DNA of 64,000 nt from Algoriphagus sp. CAU 1675 (GCF_029222925.1 NZ_JARHUI010000002.1:496001-560000); one strand, 5' to 3'. Shown: positions 8,644-17,392, counted from the stretch's first letter. Notes: generated from the letters alone by a model not told the origin. Program-made: numbers and translations.

Positions 8644-9555
8644 ATGGCAGACCAAAAACCCAATAGAAAAAAATCTGCTCTAGGAAGAGGACTCGGTGCT
8701 CTTCTGGAGGATAGCCCCGCGAAAAACAAGTCTGAGGAAATCCTCCCTGAGGTAATTAAAACCGGAATATTTGAAATCCCACTTGAAGAAATCCAGGTAA
8801 ACCCCTACCAACCCAGGATTCACTTTGACAAGGAAGCCCTGGAAGAATTATCCGAATCCATCAAAGTTCAGGGAATCATTCAGCCCATAACCGTTCGGAA
8901 ACTGGGACCAAATGAATTCCAACTTATCTCAGGAGAAAGAAGATTTCAGGCTTCAAAACTTGCCGGTCTAAAGGAAATCCCTGCCTATGTCCGCACAGCC
9001 AATGATCAGCAGATGCTGGAAATGGCACTGATAGAAAACATTCAGCGGGAAAACCTCAATGCCCTGGAAATCGCTCAATCTTACCAAAGACTACTGGCAG
9101 AGTGCGATTTAAAACAAGAAGAATTGGGAGACCGTGTTGGTAAAAACCGGACAACTGTCAACAATTACCTGAGATTGTTGAAGCTTCCGCCGACCATTCA
9201 GGCAGCTATACGGGACAATCAAATTTCAATGGGACATGCACGTGCCCTGATCAATATTGAGGATATTGACAAGCAACTGGCCATTTTCAAAAAAGCAGTT
9301 GATGAGGAGTTGAGCGTGCGAAAAGTAGAAGCCCTCGTTAAGGCTTTGAATGAAGGCAAGGCGGAAAAGCCTGAAAAACCAGGGCTGGACCCAGTCAAAA
9401 AATACGAAATGAACAAGATCCAGCAGCAACTGGCAAGTCATTTCGGCACCAAAGTCGCTCTCAAAGCCGACAACAAAAGCAAGGGAGAAATCAAAATCCC
9501 CTTCAATTCGGCTTCGGACTTAAACAGAATTTTGGAAATTTTGGAAATTATCTAA
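8644..9555 (+). CDS. parB: Chromosome-partitioning protein ParB/Spo0J
   Basis: A 303-residue CTP-dependent DNA clamp that loads at parS sites. The N-terminal ALGRGLGALL motif (about 12-21) is the ParA-stimulating segment. The ParB/Srx nucleotide-binding domain covers about 45-150, with NPYQPR, SGERRFQASKLAGL and ALIENIQRENLNALEIA. A helix-turn-helix follows at about 155-200 (DRVGKNRTTVNNYLRLL), and the end is a dimerisation domain. The gene starts 3 bp after parA and is two bases before the next frame, consistent with one polycistronic message. No parS site was recognised in the window. Confidence 0.96.
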   Translation: MADQKPNRKKSALGRGLGALLEDSPAKNKSEEILPEVIKTGIFEIPLEEIQVNPYQPRIHFDKEALEELSESIKVQGIIQPITVRKLGPNEFQLISGERRFQASKLAGLKEIPAYVRTANDQQMLEMALIENIQRENLNALEIAQSYQRLLAECDLKQEELGDRVGKNRTTVNNYLRLLKLPPTIQAAIRDNQISMGHARALINIEDIDKQLAIFKKAVDEELSVRKVEALVKALNEGKAEKPEKPGLDPVKKYEMNKIQQQLASHFGTKVALKADNKSKGEIKIPFNSASDLNRILEILEII

Positions 9556-9557
9556 AA

Positions 9558-10151
9558 TTGATCGTATCCTCTATCCCACACTCTTCGAAATCTAAAGCCC
9601 CGTGTATTATCATGGGACTTTTGGTTTTTGGCATTCTGTCTATGAGCACATTATATGCTCAGGAAGTAACAATTCCAGAAGAGGATCAAAAGCCCATAAA
9701 AACTTCCACTCTTCCCAAAAACCCAAAAAAAGCCACACTGCTTTCAGCTATTCTTCCCGGTGCAGGCCAAGTTTACAATAATAAAGCATGGAAGGTGCCA
9801 ATTTTGTATGCGGGAATCATGACGGATGTTTATTTCATGAACTTCAACAATCGTCGATACAAAGTCTTTCGCGAGGCATTATTTGCTTTTGATGATGGGG
9901 AACCCAACCAATTCCCCAATTTGAATAGAGATGCATTGGTAAGAAATGTGGATTATTGGAGAAGAAACAGGGACATGACCTATTTACTGATGGGGGCCAT
10001 TTATGCGCTGAATATCATAGATGCAACCGTAGACGCCCACCTTTCCGGGTTTGATATTTCGGACGATTTAGCATTGAAGGTCGAACCACATTATGAATCA
10101 TTTTCTGCCCAAAACCACAGTTTGGGCTTTGCAGTAAAACTTAAATTCTAA
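9558..10151 (+). CDS. DUF5683 exported or membrane protein
   Basis: A protein of up to 197 residues of the DUF5683 family, function unknown, commonly found between parB and dapB in this phylum. A signal peptide-like segment ends at LYAQEV. The conserved core begins KKATLLSAILPGAGQVYNNK, followed by hydrophobic stretches near 75-90 and 135-150. The start is uncertain: TTG at 9558, two bases after parB, supplies lysines for the signal peptide n-region, while ATG at 9612 would start directly in the hydrophobic part. It lies in the parAB-dapB-lepB operon and probably faces the periplasm or outer membrane. Confidence 0.8.
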   Translation: MIVSSIPHSSKSKAPCIIMGLLVFGILSMSTLYAQEVTIPEEDQKPIKTSTLPKNPKKATLLSAILPGAGQVYNNKAWKVPILYAGIMTDVYFMNFNNRRYKVFREALFAFDDGEPNQFPNLNRDALVRNVDYWRRNRDMTYLLMGAIYALNIIDATVDAHLSGFDISDDLALKVEPHYESFSAQNHSLGFAVKLKF

Positions 10152-10152
10152 C

Positions 10153-10875
10153 ATGAATATTTTATTACTTGGCTATGGAAAAATGGGACAGCTGATCGGT
10201 CAGATAGCCGAATCAAGGGGTCACCAAATAGCTGGAAAAATCAACATAGACAACCGGGAAGAACTGGAACAATTGGACCCTGGTAAAATCGATGTTGCGA
10301 TTGAATTTAGCCAGCCTGAAGCAGCAGTAGAAAATATCTCCTGGTGTCTGGAAAGAAATATTCCAATTCTATCAGGAACAACTGGCTGGCTGGACAGGAA
10401 GACTGATTTAGATCAGCTGACACTTGAGAAAAACGGGGCTTTTTTCTACGCCTCCAACTACAGTATAGGAGTTAATATCTTTTTCAAAGTCAATGAATTT
10501 CTGGCCCGCCTCATGAACGAAGCCAGCGGATACAAGGTGTCTATTGAAGAAATTCACCATACAGCCAAGAAAGATGCTCCTTCAGGTACGGCCATCACCC
10601 TTGCCGAAGGAATAATGAATAATCTGAAGGGGTATTCAAAATGGCATCTGTCCGATGGAACGCACGAAAATGAACAATCCATCTCTATTACTTCCAAACG
10701 CATAGATCCTGCACCGGGCACTCACATCATTCGCTATCATTCTGAAATTGACGACATTGAGATTTCTCACACGGCACATAGCCGTCAGGGATTTGCTCTT
10801 GGTGCGGTTTTGGTTGCAGAATGGATTAAAGGAAAGAAAGGCGTGCTCTCTATGGATGATTTTCTATCTTTCTGA
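10153..10875 (+). CDS. dapB: 4-hydroxy-tetrahydrodipicolinate reductase
   Basis: NAD(P)H-dependent enzyme of the diaminopimelate/lysine pathway, needed for peptidoglycan precursors. The 240 residues are the shorter form common in Bacteroidota. The Rossmann dinucleotide loop LLGYGKMGQLIG starts at about residue 4. The SIEEIHHTAKKDAPSGTA motif at about 131-148 contains the catalytic His-His-x5-Lys-x2-Pro-Ser-Gly-Thr signature. FALGAVLVAEWI marks the C-terminal domain. It follows the DUF5683 gene immediately and is 14 bp from lepB, inside one operon. Confidence 0.97.
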   Translation: MNILLLGYGKMGQLIGQIAESRGHQIAGKINIDNREELEQLDPGKIDVAIEFSQPEAAVENISWCLERNIPILSGTTGWLDRKTDLDQLTLEKNGAFFYASNYSIGVNIFFKVNEFLARLMNEASGYKVSIEEIHHTAKKDAPSGTAITLAEGIMNNLKGYSKWHLSDGTHENEQSISITSKRIDPAPGTHIIRYHSEIDDIEISHTAHSRQGFALGAVLVAEWIKGKKGVLSMDDFLSF

Positions 10876-10889
10876 AATAAATTTTACAA

Positions 10890-11960
10890 ATGAGTCAACC
10901 TAAAAAGAAAAAATCTGCAGCTCGGGAATGGGTAGACGCCTTGGTGTTTGCAGTTATTGCTGCAAGCTTGATCCGATGGCTTTTTTTAGAACCATTCACC
11001 ATTCCAACTGCTTCTATGGAAAAGTCACTATTGGTCGGTGACTTCCTTTTTGTAAGCAAAATGCACTATGGTACCCGTGTCCCGAGAACTCCTCTTCAGG
11101 TACCATTGACCCACCAAAAAATTTGGGGAACTGATATTGATTCCTATTCCGATGCCATACATCTCCCTTATTATAGGCTTCCAGGTTTTTCAGATGTAAA
11201 AAGGAATGACGTGGTGGTTTTCAATTACCCCGTGGAATTTCAGTACCCAAGTGACCTAAAGACAAATTATATCAAGCGTGCTGTAGGAATACCAGATGAT
11301 GTGATTGAAATCAAAGGAAGCGAATTATTTATAAACGGTGAGGCAGCTATGACTCCAGAGGAAATGCAGTTTTCCTACAATGTTGTGACCAACCGTCCTC
11401 TGAATTCGGAGTTTTTCAAGGACTATGGCATCAACCCAGATAGCTACATGGCCTTTACTGACGGAACCTATATGGTGTTTACAACCAATCAGGAAATCGA
11501 ACGGTTGAAATCTTCACCCGTTGTCACCTCTGTTTCCAAGAGAATCTATCCACCGGGACCTGAAGCTGGTATTTTCCATGATGAAACAGACTTGGGATGG
11601 AACCGAGACTATTTTGGCCCGCTCCTGGTACCAGGAAAGGATCAGACCTTTGAAATGACTCCTGACAATGTCCTAAAGTATTCTTTTACCATTGAAAAGT
11701 ACGAGGGACATGACCAAGTGGAAGTAAAAGATGGACAACTCTTTATTAACGGTGAAAAAGTAGATTCCTACACCTTCAAACAAAATTACTACTTCATGAT
11801 GGGAGACAACCGTCATGATTCTCTGGACTCCAGATACTGGGGATTTGTACCGGAAGACCATATTGTAGGTAAAGCTTGGTTCCTATGGCTCTCCTTGGAC
11901 AAATTCGAATCCATGTTTAACAAAATCCGCTGGAGCCGACTCTTCAAAGGAATTGAATAA
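10890..11960 (+). CDS. lepB: Signal peptidase I
   Basis: Inner-membrane serine protease that removes signal peptides from exported proteins. It has 356 residues with one N-terminal membrane anchor (about 17-33). The catalytic Ser42 lies in TIPTASMEKSLLVGD and the catalytic Lys129 in NYIKRAVGIPDD; the MMGDNRHDSLDSRYWG box near 305 completes the family signature. A long insertion between the Lys box and the final box (about 160-290) makes it larger than E. coli LepB in this region, as is usual in Bacteroidota. It is the last gene of the parAB operon and ends at a strong bidirectional terminator. Confidence 0.97.
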   Translation: MSQPKKKKSAAREWVDALVFAVIAASLIRWLFLEPFTIPTASMEKSLLVGDFLFVSKMHYGTRVPRTPLQVPLTHQKIWGTDIDSYSDAIHLPYYRLPGFSDVKRNDVVVFNYPVEFQYPSDLKTNYIKRAVGIPDDVIEIKGSELFINGEAAMTPEEMQFSYNVVTNRPLNSEFFKDYGINPDSYMAFTDGTYMVFTTNQEIERLKSSPVVTSVSKRIYPPGPEAGIFHDETDLGWNRDYFGPLLVPGKDQTFEMTPDNVLKYSFTIEKYEGHDQVEVKDGQLFINGEKVDSYTFKQNYYFMMGDNRHDSLDSRYWGFVPEDHIVGKAWFLWLSLDKFESMFNKIRWSRLFKGIE

Positions 11961-11995
11961 ATGAAAAAGCCCTGAATTCCAGGGCTTTTTCATTT
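11959..11995. terminator. Bidirectional terminator between lepB and ung
   Basis: A perfect 16-bp stem AAATGAAAAAGCCCTG/CAGGGCTTTTTCATTT around a five-base loop, with T runs on both strands. It ends the two convergent transcripts. Confidence 0.93.
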
Positions 11996-11996
11996 A

Positions 11997-12659
11997 TCAC
12001 CAATCTACAGGCTTTTCTCCATGGGAAAGCAAATATTCATTGGCCTTGGAAAAATGTCCGCATCCAAGGAAGCCCCTATGAGCTGACAAGGGACTTGGAT
12101 GGGGAGCCTTTAAAATAAGGTGTTTCTTCTCATCAATCAGAGCTGCTTTTTTTTGGGCAAAAGCTCCCCAAAGCAAGAAAACCACATGTTCACGGGAATC
12201 ATTGATTGTTTTGATCACCACATCGGTAAACTCCTCCCAACCTTTATTCTGATGAGAACCCGCCTGATTTGCCCTCACCGTCAGAGTTGCATTTAGCAGA
12301 AACACCCCTTGGTCTGCCCAGCGTGTCAAATCTCCGTTGGGAGGCATATCTTTCCCAAGGTCTGCTTTGATCTCCTTAAAAATATTCAGGAGGCTTGGAG
12401 GAAAAGCAACCCCTGCACGAACCGAAAATGCCAATCCATGAGCCTGTCCCGGTCCATGATAGGGATCCTGTCCGAGGATGACCACCTTCACTTGATCCAA
12501 GGTGCAATGATTAAAGGCATTGAAAATTTCCTTTCCAGGAGGGTAAATTGTTTGATGGGCATATTCATCCTTTACAAATTCGGTAAGCTTTTTGAAGGAT
12601 TCATTCTTAAAATAGTCCGCTAAGGCAGTTTTCCAGCTTTCTTCAATTTTTACATCCAT
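11997..12659 (-). CDS. ung: Uracil-DNA glycosylase, family 1
   Basis: Removes uracil from DNA at the start of base excision repair. The 220 residues match the normal family length. The water-activating loop [18 protein letters not shown] has catalytic Asp65, and the [16 protein letters not shown]-intercalation loop near 186 carries the catalytic His. [12 protein letters not shown] holds the uracil-recognising region. It is a single-gene transcript, divergent from apaG with about 65 bp between starts, and convergent with lepB. Confidence 0.97.
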   Translation of the reverse strand: MDVKIEESWKTALADYFKNESFKKLTEFVKDEYAHQTIYPPGKEIFNAFNHCTLDQVKVVILGQDPYHGPGQAHGLAFSVRAGVAFPPSLLNIFKEIKADLGKDMPPNGDLTRWADQGVFLLNATLTVRANQAGSHQNKGWEEFTDVVIKTINDSREHVVFLLWGAFAQKKAALIDEKKHLILKAPHPSPLSAHRGFLGCGHFSKANEYLLSHGEKPVDW

Positions 12660-12669
12660 AGGTGAAAAT

Positions 12670-12700
12670 ATTGGTTCTCAATGTCAGCATTGTATATTTG
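12670..12700 (+). promoter_or_regulatory. Probable promoter of apaG
   Basis: TTG at 12671-12673 and a perfect TATATTTG -7 box at 12693-12700, 19 bases apart, match the Bacteroidetes sigma-70 promoter form. The -7 box is 24 bp before the apaG start. Confidence 0.6.
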
Positions 12701-12724
12701 TTGAATTCTCAATCTCATTGAATT

Positions 12725-13111
12725 ATGGTAACAGCTGTTACGGAAGGAATACAAGTCAGTGTAGAAGTAACCTATCAGGCAGAATTTTCCAGCCCGAATC
12801 AGCACCATTTTGTTTTCACCTACAAAGTAAACATTGAAAACAAAAGTCCCCACACAGTTCAGCTTCTTAGGAGAAAATGGGAAATTTTTGACGCTGCCGA
12901 AGACATGAAAATTGTCGAAGGAGATGGCGTAGTAGGTCAGCAACCTATTTTGGAACCCGGAGAATCACATAGCTACATTTCCGGATGCAACCTCAAGTCT
13001 GGTCTGGGCAAAATGAGAGGTTTTTACATGATGGAAAAGCTATTTGACGGAAAAATGCTGGAAGTTGTTGTTCCCGAATTCCAGATGATCGCAACAATCT
13101 TTCATAATTGA
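12725..13111 (+). CDS. apaG: ApaG protein
   Basis: A 128-residue protein of the ApaG/DUF525 family, an FN3-like beta-sandwich fold linked to Co2+/Mg2+ homeostasis phenotypes in enteric bacteria; its biochemical role is not established. Typical features are HHFVFTYKVNIENKSPHTVQLLRRKW near residues 28-54, the GDGVVGQQPILEPGESHSY stretch and GKMRGFYMM near 96. The start follows a TTG/TATATTTG promoter. The methyltransferase gene begins with TTG one base after its stop, suggesting co-transcription. Confidence 0.93.
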   Translation: MVTAVTEGIQVSVEVTYQAEFSSPNQHHFVFTYKVNIENKSPHTVQLLRRKWEIFDAAEDMKIVEGDGVVGQQPILEPGESHSYISGCNLKSGLGKMRGFYMMEKLFDGKMLEVVVPEFQMIATIFHN

Positions 13112-13112
13112 T

Positions 13113-13892
13113 TTGCTTTCCAGAGTTTATCCTTTCCTTGCCTATTTGAAATATTGGCTTCTCAAAGAAGACCATTATTCCTTGCAAAGCCCCTTCCTAT
13201 TTCAACTCTATCAAAACCTAAAAAAATTCCGAAGGGAAAGACAATCTGACGACTTGGAAATTGAGCAGTTTCGAGAATCCCTGTTGAAGAATACCCTAGA
13301 AATTGAGATCCAGGATTTGGGTGCCGGTTCGAAACGAGTACCCCAACGTATTAGGAGAATATCTAAAGTAGCCCGCTTCAGTACCAGCCCCAGAAAATAC
13401 GCTCAGCTTTATCAGTATTTCTGCAGCCTTACACCTGCAAAAACTGTTCTGGAACTTGGCACCTGTGTGGGAATCACCACTAGGTATCTTGGTAAGGTCA
13501 CAAAAGGCAAAATCTTTAGTTTTGAGGGTTCGACTAACTTAATTACTGTAGCTAAAAAAAGCTTAAAAAGCAGTCATATCGAATTCATTCAAGGGAATAT
13601 CCACCAAACATTACCTAGTTTTTTATCACAAACTACAACTGTGGATTTTGCACTGATAGATGCCAACCACACTTTCGACAGTACTGTTGCTTTCTTCGAA
13701 CTGCTTCTACCAAAAATTGATTCCGGATCCATCATTACCATTGGGGATATTCATTGGTCTTCAGAAATGAACAAAGCTTGGGACCAAATCAAAAAACACC
13801 CTAAAGTAAGCTTGAGCCTTGATTTTTTTGAATGTGGAATCTTGCTTTTTCACCACTCCGAAGAAAAAGCCCACTTTGTTCTCGATTACTGA
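13113..13892 (+). CDS. SAM-dependent class I methyltransferase
   Basis: A 259-residue protein with an N-terminal helical region and a Rossmann-type SAM-binding domain. Motif I, VLELGTCVGITTRYL, lies at about residues 110-124. FSFEGSTNL gives the acidic ribose contact near 136, and DFALIDANHTFDSTVAFF resembles the motif IV region of O-methyltransferase 3-type enzymes. The substrate is unknown. The frame begins with TTG directly after apaG, the only start that keeps the conserved N-terminus YLKYWLLKEDHYSLQSPF. It overlaps the convergent methyltransferase gene at its 3' end by seven bases. Confidence 0.8.
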   Translation: MLSRVYPFLAYLKYWLLKEDHYSLQSPFLFQLYQNLKKFRRERQSDDLEIEQFRESLLKNTLEIEIQDLGAGSKRVPQRIRRISKVARFSTSPRKYAQLYQYFCSLTPAKTVLELGTCVGITTRYLGKVTKGKIFSFEGSTNLITVAKKSLKSSHIEFIQGNIHQTLPSFLSQTTTVDFALIDANHTFDSTVAFFELLLPKIDSGSIITIGDIHWSSEMNKAWDQIKKHPKVSLSLDFFECGILLFHHSEEKAHFVLDY

Positions 13893-14473
13893 TTTTCCAA
13901 AATCAGGAATACCTCAGTTCCTGTCCTTTGGGGAATTGAGTTATAACAAGCTTCCAAAACCTGGACTTTGAAATAGGAGGAGAATATGGCCTGGTATTCC
14001 AAGAGACTTCCACCAAAAGGAGGTCCATCCTGTTCAAAATCCCGATCAAACAACACGCCCACCAACTTTCCGGAAGGTTTTAACAAGGATTTCATTTTTT
14101 CGCAATAAGCAGGTCTTAAACTAGGATCGAGCGCACAAAAAAACGTCTGCTCCAGAATCAAGTCATAAGATCCAAGATGATCAAAAAAATTCTGATGGTG
14201 GATCTGCCGAGTTGGAAAATCCGGAAAGCGTCTTCGAAAATTTTCCAAAGGGATAGTTGAAATATCGAGTATATGGGTATTGACCAGACCCTTTTGAAAA
14301 GCGTAAACAGCCTCATGAGCATTGCCTGCTCCCGGAATCAGGAGTTCTAAACCACTATTTTCAATTTGGTCTAAATATTGCAATAAGGGAGTAGAAGGAT
14401 AACCAATATCCCAACCGGTTTTCCCTTGAAGATACCGTTGGGTCCAAAAATCTTCATTCAGATTTACAAGCAT
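13886..14473 (-). CDS. TPMT-family SAM-dependent methyltransferase
   Basis: A 195-residue protein of the thiopurine S-methyltransferase fold. The N-terminal FWTQRYLQGKTGWDIGYPS is the family signature (WxxRW.....GWD), ELLIPGAGNAHEAVYAF at about 38-54 is the SAM-binding loop (the family's PGCGxxxE with A for C), and YDLILEQTFFCALDPSLR near 105-122 is the post-motif region. In bacteria, relatives act on thiols, tellurite/selenite or halides; which applies here cannot be told. It is transcribed alone, divergent from the coiled-coil gene at 14496 with only 22 bp between starts. Confidence 0.88.
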   Translation of the reverse strand: MLVNLNEDFWTQRYLQGKTGWDIGYPSTPLLQYLDQIENSGLELLIPGAGNAHEAVYAFQKGLVNTHILDISTIPLENFRRRFPDFPTRQIHHQNFFDHLGSYDLILEQTFFCALDPSLRPAYCEKMKSLLKPSGKLVGVLFDRDFEQDGPPFGGSLLEYQAIFSSYFKVQVLEACYNSIPQRTGTEVFLILENQ

Positions 14474-14495
14474 CTTGCCCTAGATAAAACAAAAC

Positions 14496-15425
14496 ATGAA
14501 CACAAATTTTAAAAAAGATTCCGGTCAACCTAGTAACCAGGGAAAAAACATCCTGATCATTGTCCTGATTCTTTTGGTCATCATTAGCGGGATAAAACTC
14601 TATACAGACTATGTAGATAGAACCAAAAAAACAGAGGAAATCCTTTTGCTTTCTTCAGAAAACAATGAATTAAATCAAAGGTTGGACTCCATGACCTATC
14701 AATTGAATCTGAGAATACAGGAAATTGAAAAACTCGGAGGAGATATTCAGGCGCTGGAAGATGTGCGAGACCAGCTGATAGCAGAAAGAAACACGTCAAG
14801 ACAACGATCTTCCGCCGAAATTGCCGCACTCAATGAAAAGATCAACAATTACAATACGCTAATTGAGGAAAAAGATCAGGAAATACTAGAGTTGAGAGCC
14901 ATGAACCAGCAGCTCTATGCCGAAAACCAAGATTTGAAAAGTACACAGGCCCAAATCGAGGAAGAAGTGGCTCAATTGAACCTTCAAAAGGAAAATCTTC
15001 AGGCAAAGGTCAATGTAGCCTCCATGTTGAAAGCAGAGAACATTGCCATTGCTGCCATAAACTCCAGAGGAAGAGAGCGGATTGAAACCAGCAGGGACTT
15101 CAGAAACCGGCAGATGGAGCGTATCAAGGTGAGTTTCAACTTTGCAGACAATAAAGTAGCGGAAAAAGGCCCCAGAAATGTATATGTACAGATTCTAGCA
15201 CCAAATTCACAACCTATTTTCGACGTGGCAAAAGGTTCTGGGACCTTTACAGTTAACGGAGCGGAGCAGTTCTACACAGTCAAGCAAGATGTCATTTTTG
15301 ACAATTTAGGGGAAACCCTGACCTTCTTTTATGAAAAAGGCTCTGAATATAGCTCTGGAGAGCATGAGGTAAGGATATTTGTGGACAATTACCAAGTGGG
15401 ATCACAAACATTCTCCGTGAAATAA
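14496..15425 (+). CDS. Membrane-anchored coiled-coil protein
   Basis: A 309-residue protein with a short cytoplasmic N-terminus, one membrane segment at about 19-37 (ILIIVLILLVIISGIKLY), a long heptad-rich coiled coil at about 48-175 and a C-terminal beta-rich domain (about 205-309) that ends DNYQVGSQTFSVK. The layout resembles periplasmic or cytoplasmic scaffold proteins of this phylum. No enzymatic motif is seen. It is followed by its own terminator, so it is probably monocistronic. I do not recognise a named family. Confidence 0.75.
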   Translation: MNTNFKKDSGQPSNQGKNILIIVLILLVIISGIKLYTDYVDRTKKTEEILLLSSENNELNQRLDSMTYQLNLRIQEIEKLGGDIQALEDVRDQLIAERNTSRQRSSAEIAALNEKINNYNTLIEEKDQEILELRAMNQQLYAENQDLKSTQAQIEEEVAQLNLQKENLQAKVNVASMLKAENIAIAAINSRGRERIETSRDFRNRQMERIKVSFNFADNKVAEKGPRNVYVQILAPNSQPIFDVAKGSGTFTVNGAEQFYTVKQDVIFDNLGETLTFFYEKGSEYSSGEHEVRIFVDNYQVGSQTFSVK

Positions 15426-15448
15426 TCCCAGCCAACCGACAATCTTGG

Positions 15449-15475
15449 AAACCTCTCTTTTTGAGAGGTTTTTTT
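15449..15475 (+). terminator. Terminator after the coiled-coil gene
   Basis: 9-bp stem AAACCTCTC/GAGAGGTTT (15449-15457 with 15463-15471), T5 loop and trailing T run. Confidence 0.9.
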
Positions 15476-15507
15476 ATGTGCATTCCCGCAATGCAATCGG
15501 ACAGTTG

Positions 15508-15539
15508 TTTGGAAAACAGAAGTATTACCCCTACTTTTG
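15508..15539 (+). promoter_or_regulatory. Promoter of the rpsF-rpsR-rplI operon
   Basis: TTTG at 15508-15511 and TACTTTTG at 15532-15539 with exactly 20 bases between them form a full Bacteroidetes -33/-7 promoter. The start of transcription would be near 15546, about 30 bases before rpsF. Confidence 0.75.
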
Positions 15540-15576
15540 CGGTCTGTTTATTCAAATTCCTTAAACACATTAAAAA

Positions 15577-15945
15577 ATGTTCCAAAGAAATTACGAGACG
15601 GTATTCATTTTAACTCCCGTTTTGTCTGATGTTCAGATGAAGGATACTGTCGACAAGTTCGTGAACTTGTTAAAAGAAGAGGGGGCAGATGTAATCAATG
15701 TGGAAAACTGGGGTCTGAAGAAAATGGCTTATGCTATTGACAAAAAGACAACTGGTTTCTATGTGATGGTTGAGTTCAAGGCCGATCCTAGCATCATCCG
15801 CAAGTTTGAACTTGAGTTCAGACGTGATGAAAAAGTGATGAGATTCTTGACTACTGTTTTGGACAAGCACGCAATTGCTTATGCCGAAAGAAGAAGAAAA
15901 GGAGAGTTTAACAAAAAAGCTGAAGCTAAGGAGGAGCAAGCCTAA
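15577..15945 (+). CDS. rpsF: 30S ribosomal protein S6
   Basis: A 122-residue ribosomal protein that sits at the platform of the small subunit with S18. [14 protein letters not shown] at the N-terminus, [20 protein letters not shown] near 48-67 and the [12 protein letters not shown] strand near 84-95 are typical for S6. The tail [15 protein letters not shown] is charged, as in other members of the phylum. Its stop TAA shares one base with the ATG of rpsR, so the two are translationally coupled, and rplI follows in the same transcript. Confidence 0.98.
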   Translation: MFQRNYETVFILTPVLSDVQMKDTVDKFVNLLKEEGADVINVENWGLKKMAYAIDKKTTGFYVMVEFKADPSIIRKFELEFRRDEKVMRFLTTVLDKHAIAYAERRRKGEFNKKAEAKEEQA

Positions 15946-16196
15946 TGACACTATTCAACGAGCCAATCAACAGAGGCGAAATCAAGAAAAAATATTGCCG
16001 ATTCAAAAAGCACGGCATTAAGTACATTGACTACAAGGATCCTAATTTCTTGTTGAAGTTTGTCAATGAGCAAGGAAAAATCCTTCCTAGAAGACTGACT
16101 GGAAACTCTGCGAAATATCAGCGTAAAGTTGCTCAGGCTGTTAAAAAAGCAAGACATTTGGCTTTGTTGCCATTCGTAACCGATGGTTTGAAATAA
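15945..16196 (+). CDS. rpsR: 30S ribosomal protein S18
   Basis: An 83-residue ribosomal protein that pairs with S6 on the small subunit platform. [19 protein letters not shown] near the N-terminus, [20 protein letters not shown] and [12 protein letters not shown] are the family signature. The ATG overlaps the rpsF stop by one base. The N-terminal extension common in some phyla is short here. Confidence 0.98.
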   Translation: MTLFNEPINRGEIKKKYCRFKKHGIKYIDYKDPNFLLKFVNEQGKILPRRLTGNSAKYQRKVAQAVKKARHLALLPFVTDGLK

Positions 16197-16235
16197 TTCG
16201 GTCTTGTATCGTTCAATCAAAAAAGATCATTACTA

Positions 16236-16679
16236 ATGGAAATTATATTAAAAACAGACATCAAAGGTCTTGGATATAAAAATGACCTGGTAGATGTGAA
16301 GCCAGGATACGGCCGTAACTACCTGATCCCTCAAGGTTTCGCAGTTCTTGCAACCAGCTCCAACAAAAGAATCCTTGCTGAAAACATCAAGCAGGCTGCT
16401 CATAAAGCTGAAAAAATCAAGACTGAGGCAGAAAATATTGCAGCAAAACTTGCTGAAGTTACTCTTGAAATCAAAGCCAAAATCGGTGAATCAGGAAAAA
16501 TCTTTGGTAAAGTAACTACCCTTCAAATTGCTGATGCTTTGGCAACTCAAGGGTTCAACATCGACCGTAAAAAAATCTCCATCAACACACCAGTAGAAGG
16601 TGCAGGAGAATTTACTGCTGAGGTTGACCTTCACAGAGAAGTAAAAACAAACGTGAAATTTGTAGTTGTGGGTGAATAA
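16236..16679 (+). CDS. rplI: 50S ribosomal protein L9
   Basis: A 147-residue two-domain 23S rRNA-binding protein. The N-terminal domain has LKTDIKGLGYKNDLVDVKPG and GYGRNYLIPQGFAV (about 5-38), the family signature. A long connecting helix (about 42-80) leads to the C-terminal domain with GKIFGKVTTLQIADAL. It closes the rpsF operon and is followed by a strong terminator. Confidence 0.98.
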   Translation: MEIILKTDIKGLGYKNDLVDVKPGYGRNYLIPQGFAVLATSSNKRILAENIKQAAHKAEKIKTEAENIAAKLAEVTLEIKAKIGESGKIFGKVTTLQIADALATQGFNIDRKKISINTPVEGAGEFTAEVDLHREVKTNVKFVVVGE

Positions 16680-16697
16680 TCCCCAAAACAATACATT

Positions 16698-16730
16698 AAA
16701 AAAGCTCACTGAAAAGTGAGCTTTTTTTTT
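16698..16730. terminator. Bidirectional terminator after rplI
   Basis: Perfect 13-bp stem AAAAAAGCTCACT/AGTGAGCTTTTTT around a GAAA tetraloop, T-rich on both sides. It also ends the convergent small gene at 16735. Confidence 0.93.
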
Positions 16731-16734
16731 CTTA

Positions 16735-16980
16735 TTAGGCCAAGAATTTCTCCAAGTCCTCCACCAATTTCTTTGATACAGCACGGCTGTTTTTCTCGCG
16801 GGCCTCTTTAAAAAGCTCAACAGCGACTTTGCATTTCTCTTGTAAGCCAACTGGGTTTTGGTCATTCTTGTAGCTTCCAAGACACCAAGTAAGCTCCTCA
16901 GCCAAGGAACCACCCAATTTTAATTTCTCCAATTTCTGAACAGCTTCATCAACTGTTTTCTCTAATTTTTCAATTTGCAT
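16735..16980 (-). CDS. Small coiled-coil hypothetical protein
   Basis: An 81-residue, mostly helical, charged protein starting MQIEKLEKTVDEAVQKLEKL and ending SKKLVEDLEKFLA. I place the start at the ATG at 16980; the frame could extend 13 codons further upstream into AT-rich leader sequence, but those residues look non-coding. There is no signal peptide or membrane segment. The heptad pattern suggests a helical bundle or dimer. No named family is recognised. It stands alone between rplI and tRNA-Gln. Confidence 0.7.
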   Translation of the reverse strand: MQIEKLEKTVDEAVQKLEKLKLGGSLAEELTWCLGSYKNDQNPVGLQEKCKVAVELFKEAREKNSRAVSKKLVEDLEKFLA

Positions 16981-17217
16981 AAATAAATAAAATTTGGCGT
17001 TTTCAAATATTTTGATCAAAACTGCTTATATATTTTCAATTTTACAACATAATTGATTTAAAATTACCATAATCGCAATTTTCAATCGATTTCATGGGCT
17101 ATTTTTTAATACACGAATAAATAAGACAACAATCCAAACAAGCAAAATCCCCATGAAGGATTTTTAGGCTTTGAATCAAGGGGTTAAAAGGAAACATTAA
17201 AAAACTTTGGGAGCATG
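16981..17217. other. AT-rich intergenic region
   Basis: About 240 bases without an open frame longer than chance or a stable hairpin. It presumably holds the promoter of the small minus-strand gene, which I could not locate; the tRNA promoter lies just to its right. Confidence 0.5.
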
Positions 17218-17249
17218 TTTGGAAAAAAAGAAGCAGGATTCTACCTTTG
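17218..17249 (+). promoter_or_regulatory. Promoter of tRNA-Gln
   Basis: TTTG at 17218-17221 and TACCTTTG at 17242-17249 with a 20-base spacer make a full Bacteroidetes promoter. A 6-bp hairpin AAAGCG-AAAG-CGCTTT follows it, before the tRNA. Confidence 0.75.
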
Positions 17250-17288
17250 TGACACTTTAAAGAAAGCGAAAGCGCTTTTGACACATAC

Positions 17289-17361
17289 TGATCCATGGTG
17301 TAACTGGCAACACGTCTGATTTTGGTTCAGAAGAGTCTAGGTTCGAGCCCTAGTGGATCAA
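17289..17361 (+). tRNA. tRNA-Gln (anticodon UUG)
   Basis: A complete cloverleaf: acceptor TGATCCA/TGGATCA, D stem GTGT/ACAC, anticodon stem TCTGA/TCAGA with loop TTTTGGT giving anticodon TTG, T stem CTAGG/CCTAG with loop TTCGAGC, and discriminator A. The CCA end is not encoded. It has its own promoter at 17218 and is followed directly by a terminator. The T-A first base pair of the acceptor stem fits glutamine tRNAs. Confidence 0.96.
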
Positions 17362-17392
17362 CAAAAAGCCCTCCTCAAGAGGGCTTTTTGTT
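17361..17392. terminator. Bidirectional terminator after tRNA-Gln
   Basis: Stem AAAAAGCCCTC/GAGGGCTTTTT with a five-base loop, T run on both strands. It also ends the convergent EcsC-family gene. Confidence 0.92.

Noticed and set aside
9558..9611. ATG at 9612 as the only start of the DUF5683 gene
   Set aside because: Kept as an alternative, but it would remove the lysines from the signal peptide n-region; the TTG start two bases after parB is equally consistent.
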